Shown: piece by piece, positions 58,421 through 64,000 of the stretch
How the letters are laid out: the number at the start of each line of letters is the position of its first letter
How positions within the stretch are numbered: the stretch's first letter is position 1
From: Pestalotiopsis fici W106-1
Lineage: Eukaryota > Ascomycota > Sordariomycetes > Amphisphaeriales > Sporocadaceae
DNA length: 64,000 bases
Reading direction: 5' to 3'
NCBI RefSeq assembly: GCF_000516985.1
Contig: NW_006917102.1
Location: forward strand, 1,306,302-1,370,301
Notes under the pieces: model-generated
The model's database searches: none
Told to the model about the DNA's origin: nothing
The model's input: only the letters and a program-made list of their open reading frames with translations
Program-made: the position numbers and the translations under genes

Positions 58421-60279
58421 GGTTTTTGGGAGAGGGATGTTGGGGGCCGAGGTGAACTGGTGTGGGCGAATAGAACAAGCAAGTAATGGGCGACAGTACA
58501 ATGCCTACAATAAGAATGAGGTTGCAGCTCTCAACACCCAAGGTCTTGTCCAAAGGTCGAACTGGACGGAATCAAATTATCCACACAAACATCGGCTGTA
58601 GTGCGATAGAAGAAAACGATGCAGACAAATGAGGAATGGAATTCCAGGAGCAGGAGACGCCAATAAAATATATACAAGAAAGACCTCAAAGCCCTTGGGC
58701 GTTGGTCTCCCTTCCCCTAGACCCGAACCGGTGGCGAAGCAAGTCTCTTGACTTCATCCAAAACAAGAAAAAGAGCCTCCATTTAGGGTGAGGGTTGTGT
58801 CTTCGCGCTCACCGGGCGCAGCTGGCCACGATATGAGGCGAGCGCTGCATGATTCTCTAGGCATCTTTCCGAAAACCACCTGGGCGGTAGTAGCTATGCG
58901 AGTGATTGATTCGTTGGACCGCGGGCGACGGGGGAGGGGGAGGGGGTGAGCTTGACGAAAATGGGCCTCTCGGTCGCCCGATGAGTTTTTACTTTTTTTC
59001 CTTTTCGCTGGGGCTTGGGTGAGTGAAATAGGATAAGTAAGGCATTTCCTCCCCTCCTCTTCCAGTCCTATACCATCTAGACGGGGCAACAAAACGCCAC
59101 GGGCAAAAGAGAAAGTGCAGGAATCCTTCAGCGAAAACGTGTATGGTGGATATCCAATAACTTGTCACTTGGGTAAGGTGAGACGGGGCGGCGTAGACTC
59201 ACTCACCTCTAAAGAGAAGGGTGCTTGGGTGCCAGCCCCACGGTAATGAAAGCAGGGCACTCGAGATGGTGTGCCTGCGTAACCACCTGGCGCCCAATGA
59301 CATGGGAGATGGACAGGTAGACCTGTTGCCCGTTCTCGTTTCTCCGCGAGGATCCCCGCGTTTCTGGGAAAGGAGGCCAAAACCTGGAGCGTTTGTGCCT
59401 TTTGTAAACTGTAGCAGAGCAAGATGCTATTGCGTAAATTGGCCTCATAAACTTCCTTCATCTTCGCCTCACATCGTTAATAGTTCATATGTCCTCCACC
59501 GTGGTCAATAGCATGGCCGCGCAAATACCATACGCGGTTGGCAGGCATGAAACGGCAGGGGTGCTGACCGAAACACATTATCATCATTGTCATCATTGTT
59601 CTCGTTGAGGCCTGATAGTGATGATGATGAGGCCCAACGCATGAAAAAGATGTCATTGATGTAGCTCACCGAAGGTAATAGACACACAGCTTTCACTAAC
59701 CCTATGAACACGAGTAGGCATGGTCAAGATATCTTTTCTTTCTTCTTTCGTTCACTAAATAAGTAGGATACTATTCTACAAGATTTATGTCAGTCAGATC
59801 CGAACTCGAGATATCGCAGTTCTCCTGACCCTTTGGTAACATGCTGAGTTACCATTATAGCCCAAACCGGACCGTCGCTAATTTTCCAGATAATTGTATA
59901 TGTTCTGCCAAATTCCTATTTGTTGACAACAAGATCAGTGCTCTTGAATCTCCATGCCAACGCCGGTCGACTTCAAGTGACAAAAGGGACCATGCTTGTT
60001 TCCGTATTCTCGAGATTCCGCAATATAAGCATAAAATTTGCAATGAGTGGCAGGATATGCCAGGTGGGTGAGTTTCCAACGCCGCTCCATGTGACCAAAT
60101 ATATAAAAAACCCAAGATCGTTCTTTTCGAATAAGCCGCCGCGGCTCCAAGATTGACCAATCCAAAAGAAAACGCCGGTGCCGTGCTGTTGGTCTCATTC
60201 GAGACAATCATGTACAAGTGTCGTGATATTTTCATTCCTTTTCGAGGCTCAGGGGTCTCTCCTTCTCGTGATTTGACTT
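58421..60279. other. intergenic, no gene seen
   Basis: About 1.9 kb between the polyQ gene start and the 3' end of the membrane protein. Open frames on both strands are short, without motifs or good splice links. GA/CT-rich stretches occur near 58.9-59.0 kb. Confidence 0.5.
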
Positions 60280-62784
60280 CTACGTGGCCCACCACATGCA
60301 ACCGCAATTGCTCATGTCGCTGTCCGAGTCGCGAGGCTTGACGCCGTTGTTGAGATAGTCGTCAATTACCTTTCTCTGCACTAGCCTTTCTCTCCGAGAG
60401 CTCTTTCGCTCGTGGGAGGACTCATCCTCGTCAGGCTCGATCTCCACAATCTTGACTTCGATTGGATGACCATTTGAGTCTGTGAGTGGGGTAGCCGGAC
60501 CATTGCTGTTGATTTGATACTGGCGACAATATGGCTGAACCGATGGGCTGCCAGCGAGCCGCCGCTCTTCCATCTTGACAACTCGGGGAAAGAAGGGAAC
60601 CTGGAAATCGCTGGGGCTAGGCACCGATGTGTCAAAAACACCAGACGACGAAATAGTGCTTGTCGCGCTCGTTGATGTTGTCGTGGTTGCAGACGGGCTC
60701 GCTGAAGCTTGTCTCCGATGATGCGACGTGTATTGATTTCTGTAGTCAGCGGATTCGCTATCGTCGTCATCTGTGCTGATTGACGTAGCAGTGCTGGACG
60801 AAGCGGTGCTGGTTACTGTAGCAGTGGTTGTACCGCCAGTAAAAGAGGGACCCGAATCCGGAAATACCAGAGACGGTTGGCTGTTGTTTTGATTTGGGTA
60901 GACAAAAACCTCGAGGATTGTACCATCCCATGAGCATATCCATGGCTTGTCGCCCGACTGAGCCAACCCCTTTCGCTTGAAATCTCCACCGGGAAAGCCT
61001 CCACCTCCACCTCCAGGCGGCGGAGGTGGAGGACTGCCTCTCTTGGAACTGGAACTTGAGGAAGAGCCCGGGAATAAACCTTCAGGAATAATCACAGTCT
61101 TGTTGTATGCCACCTCGAATGCCCAAGCTGGCCCACGCGTGGGCTCATTGACATCTGTGACCAATAGCATTGTGACGTCATTAACTTTGGGAGGCTGCAT
61201 GCCATAAGAGTACTCGTCGCTCTCGATTGTGAACGACTCATTATAGTGGAGACTCATGGAGTATTGCGAAGTGCTAGGAGTCTCGGAGAGCTTGTCGATA
61301 TGCAGGCTCAGTTGTGCAAAAACCTGATTGCAATTCCAAGCTTGTGCTTGTGTACTATCATTGAAACAAGTTGTTGGTGATCGTGTGAGCATCAATGGCA
61401 AAGCGAACTCGCCGCTGGGCAAAGCTGCTAGATCAGCAGGCACCGTAGATAACGGTGACGCATCGTAAGTCATGGTAGCGGACGAACTACTGCAGCGCTG
61501 TCAGCAGGATGATCGATATCATAGCTGAGAATGGTGGACGTACTCGCTGGGCGGCGGCGGCTTCTTCGGTTTGTTGAAGAAGATGCCCAATACCGTTCCC
61601 AATACAATTGCCAACATTACAATGATTATGAGCGTGATTGTGAGAGCCCAGCATGGCACCACACCCCACACCTTTCGCCTGGCAATGATTTGCCACTTCT
61701 TGGCCGGTTTCTTTTCGCTCAATACCGTCTGGGCCGCGGTGTTGATTTGAGGGTTGTCGCCTTCGCTGGTGAAACTCCTGAGGGATTGCCGCGATTGTGG
61801 TGAATGTCCAGCCTGAAGTGATAGATCATCCGTCGAAGCAAATTCGGGATTTCTAGTTGCCAATCCAAGTCCTCCGGCTCCCGGGATGGCCTGCAGGGCC
61901 GTAGTTCCAGCGGATGACCGTGGCGAGGGAGACGATACTGAAGTTGCTGCTGACGTTGGTACCGAGGCCGAGCCCACTGCCAGCGCTGCTTGCGACGCCG
62001 ACGAGGCCCCAGCCGATGGCTCCATTGCTGGCATTCCACCGATTCCAGCAATTTTCCTCTGGTATGCCTCGTCAGGATACCGGGTATATGGCGGTAGTTG
62101 CTCTGTATGTCCGTCGGGTCCAATCATATCGCCAGCCTCCTCTCCTTCGGGTCCGAGTCTCCTTTGATAATTGTCTACTGCTCCTGTAAACCCGACTGGA
62201 ATTACCGGGGATGCTCTTCCCTCCGGCACGTCCGAGGCTGCAGCCGTGTTCTGTGGGTACATTTGATACGGATGTGTCGGGTTATTTGGGCCATTGTACG
62301 ATCTCTCCGTAGCCGGTACGGTCACCGTGGTCGCCAGACTGTTTGTACGCTGAGGTCTCACATCCTGGGTATACATCTGATATGGAAATGACGGTCCCGA
62401 GGGTCCTTGGTAAGGGCTCTCTGCTCTAGCAACCGTTTGTGCTACATTACTAGATGAGCCGGCAACCACCGAGTCGGCCAAGGATCCCATGCCACCATCG
62501 TGCCGTAAGGAGAACGATTCACGAGGCTGTGGCGGCTTTGCTATACTCGAGGGCCTGGGCTTCTGTACAGACTTCGTTGATGGAGTTGGTTGCAACGGAA
62601 TTGGCGGATTTGGTAATGGCTGTTGAGGTGGCTGTGTCATGTTTGTTGGACGGAATCCGTCTGAAATTCCCATCATTTGCATGTCATAGTCGTCATCTTC
62701 GCCAGGTGATATAGATAACCTCATGGATGTCCGCATCGAAGCCCTGCGCTCGATGGGCATCTTGTTGTCGCTTCCTCCATTCAT
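60280..62784 (-). CDS. fungal-specific single-pass membrane protein
   Basis: Two exons, 62784-61544 and 61489-60280, join in frame over a 54-nt intron (GTACGT, CTGACAG branch point, CTGCAG) to 816 residues. Residues 1-370 are Pro/Ser/Ala-rich and disordered with repeated YQMYPQN-like and PYQGP words. A basic patch (KKWQIIARRK) precedes one transmembrane helix (about 380-402, WALTITLIIIVMLAIVLGTVLG). Beyond it is a larger domain with Cys, Trp and N-glycosylation sites (FNDSTQ, YNESFT, YNKTVI), interrupted by a (S)n-P6-G6 linker and a Ser/Thr-rich stretch. It ends in a conserved-looking charged part with NCGCMWW. Basic residues on the N side suggest cytosolic N-terminus, outside C-domain. I associate this layout with a Pezizomycotina family annotated as DUF7820 or 'glycoprotein X', from memory. 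Function unknown; a cell-surface or wall-sensing role is a guess. Confidence 0.8.
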
Positions 62785-63961
62785 TTTTACGTTTTGTCGT
62801 CTTTGGGGGTGGCGGGTTCGGCTTGGTACAGCGTGTTGTGGTGGCTGCTCACAGAGCAGTGCCGCTCTGCAGCATCAGTGGTTTTGTGACCAGTAAGCTC
62901 TCAACCACCAAAGGTCATGGGCGGCAGTGCTGTATGTTCAATCAGATGTTGATCCTCGGTTGCCGGTAACTGGTATCACTCGAATCAATCCTTCTCGCGA
63001 TCAGCGCACTTGTCGTAAAGTCGAGTCCTTTGTGTTTGTCTCTCTGTCCGAGTCGAACGAAAACGGGTTCGAAAGTCGTTGACAGGATCACGTTTGGGGG
63101 TGTAGGCAGGGCAGAGGTAGAAGACATTGACTGGGCTGGGCTGGGCGCTGAGAAGAGGGCCAGCGTGGGACTCCCTTCCCCGTAGTATGTAGCGGACGGG
63201 GTTGTGGTGTGGTGTGGGTGTGGACCGCTCACCTACAGTACAAGGGCACCCAGGGCGAAAGACACCAAGGACACCATCAGGGGAACGAGTCTGGCCTTGG
63301 CGGGTTTCGTCGTCGATTTGGGCGGGGACCCGGCACCTCGCATCTGTGTCATTGGTGGGTTACTTTGGGTGTATCAATAATGGCATGGGTTTGCTAAACT
63401 GGCCCTGGTCGAGAAATACCACGGTACTCGTCGATCCCATGGGCCTCGACACCCATCTTTGCTGCTCCGCGATGCCTGTTCAGGCTTGGGCCCTGCCCCG
63501 ATTTCACCGTGGTTCCGGGGCCTGACGCCCCCCTTGCGAGGGTCAGACTTTAAGGATGATGGCGCAAAACCTTGTTGAGAAGACCCACGATGGTTAATGC
63601 AGAGCCTCTCTGGCAGGCTCCAAAATGAGATGCCTGGAGGGAAATCTTAATTTTTTTCGTTTCTTTTCGATGCTTAATTCAGCAGCCAGCAGTCTTGCAA
63701 GCTTAACCAGGAGCAGGGGACAACTGGGGGAGGGGGTTCATGATCATTTCAAAAGACTGAAAATGGGGCTTGTGGATTGTAGACTCGCATTTCCTCTCCT
63801 CCAACTCCCTCGATCATCAGCAGGTGCATTTGAGAGAAGGGGTCCCGTCGGCCGCACCGCAGGGGAGCTCGTCTGGTTGTCTGGGTCTTGCACGCGGCGC
63901 ACGGCACAGCGAAAAAGCAGCAGTGGCAGAGTGAGATGCACGCACGTAGGTTGGTAAGCAA

Positions 63962-64000
<39 letters not shown>
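62785..64000. other. 5' flank of the membrane protein, no gene seen
   Basis: The promoter and leader side of the membrane-protein gene. Open frames are short without motifs. The window ends in a GA microsatellite. Confidence 0.5.
63965..63997 (+). repeat. (GA)n microsatellite
   Basis: An uninterrupted GA dinucleotide run of 33 bases at the edge of the window, seen directly. It may continue past the end. Confidence 0.95.

Overview
The window is nuclear DNA of a filamentous ascomycete (Pezizomycotina). The evidence is short introns (about 50-270 nt) with GTRAGT-like donors and CTGAC/CTAAC branch points, a five-intron beta-tubulin gene of the classic fungal layout, a fungal NAD(P)H nitrite reductase with siroheme and Rieske parts, a GCN20 orthologue, a Clr5-domain protein and an expanded BCS1-like AAA protein. 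Sordariomycetes, perhaps Hypocreales, is my best guess from the beta-tubulin and from intergenic DNA rich in TACCTA/TAGGTA; this is inference. Nothing bacterial or viral was seen, and there is no CRISPR array, rRNA or confident tRNA. No intact transposon was recognised.

Layout. 0.9-2.5 kb: Slm1-like BAR+PH protein (+). 3.9-4.8 kb: small Clr5-domain protein (+). 6.7-8.8 kb: SRPK-like kinase with an altered catalytic loop (-), head to head with a LanC-like zinc protein at 9.6-10.9 kb (+). 11.1-13.4 kb: GCN20 ABC-F ATPase (-). 13.4-23.4 kb: a 10-kb gene desert. 23.4-27.1 kb: a 1143-residue, mostly disordered protein (+) of unknown function. 29.5-31.4 kb: beta-tubulin (+), tail to tail with nitrite reductase at 32.0-35.7 kb (-). 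The latter's upstream DNA carries a NirA/NIT4-type site inside a GATA cluster. 37.7-38.1 kb: a divergent eIF1/SUI1 paralogue (+). 39.1-39.9 kb: an SDR oxidoreductase (+). 39.9-48.1 kb: a second gene desert. 48.2-50.4 kb: a YANK/STK32-type AGC kinase (+). 51.3-53.6 kb: a BCS1-like AAA ATPase (-). 55.1-57.0 kb: a ferroportin-family (SLC40A) transporter (-). 57.8-58.4 kb: a polyQ/His low-complexity protein (-). 60.3-62.8 kb: a single-pass membrane protein of a fungal-specific family (-).

The genes look like independently regulated housekeeping and regulatory genes, not a cluster or operon-like system. Shared themes are translation control (GCN20, eIF1-like), TORC2/plasma-membrane and kinase signalling (Slm1-like, SRPK-like, YANK), and nitrogen and metal handling (nitrite reductase, ferroportin-like). 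I found no secondary-metabolite cluster. The most unusual items are the eIF1 paralogue lacking the usual basic loop, a ferroportin-fold protein lacking the known iron ligands, an SRPK-like kinase whose metal-binding Asn is Lys, and a YANK kinase in which three of six introns are multiples of three without stops.

Exon borders were derived by hand from splice signals, frame continuity and remembered family sequences. They were not checked by RNA or database searches.
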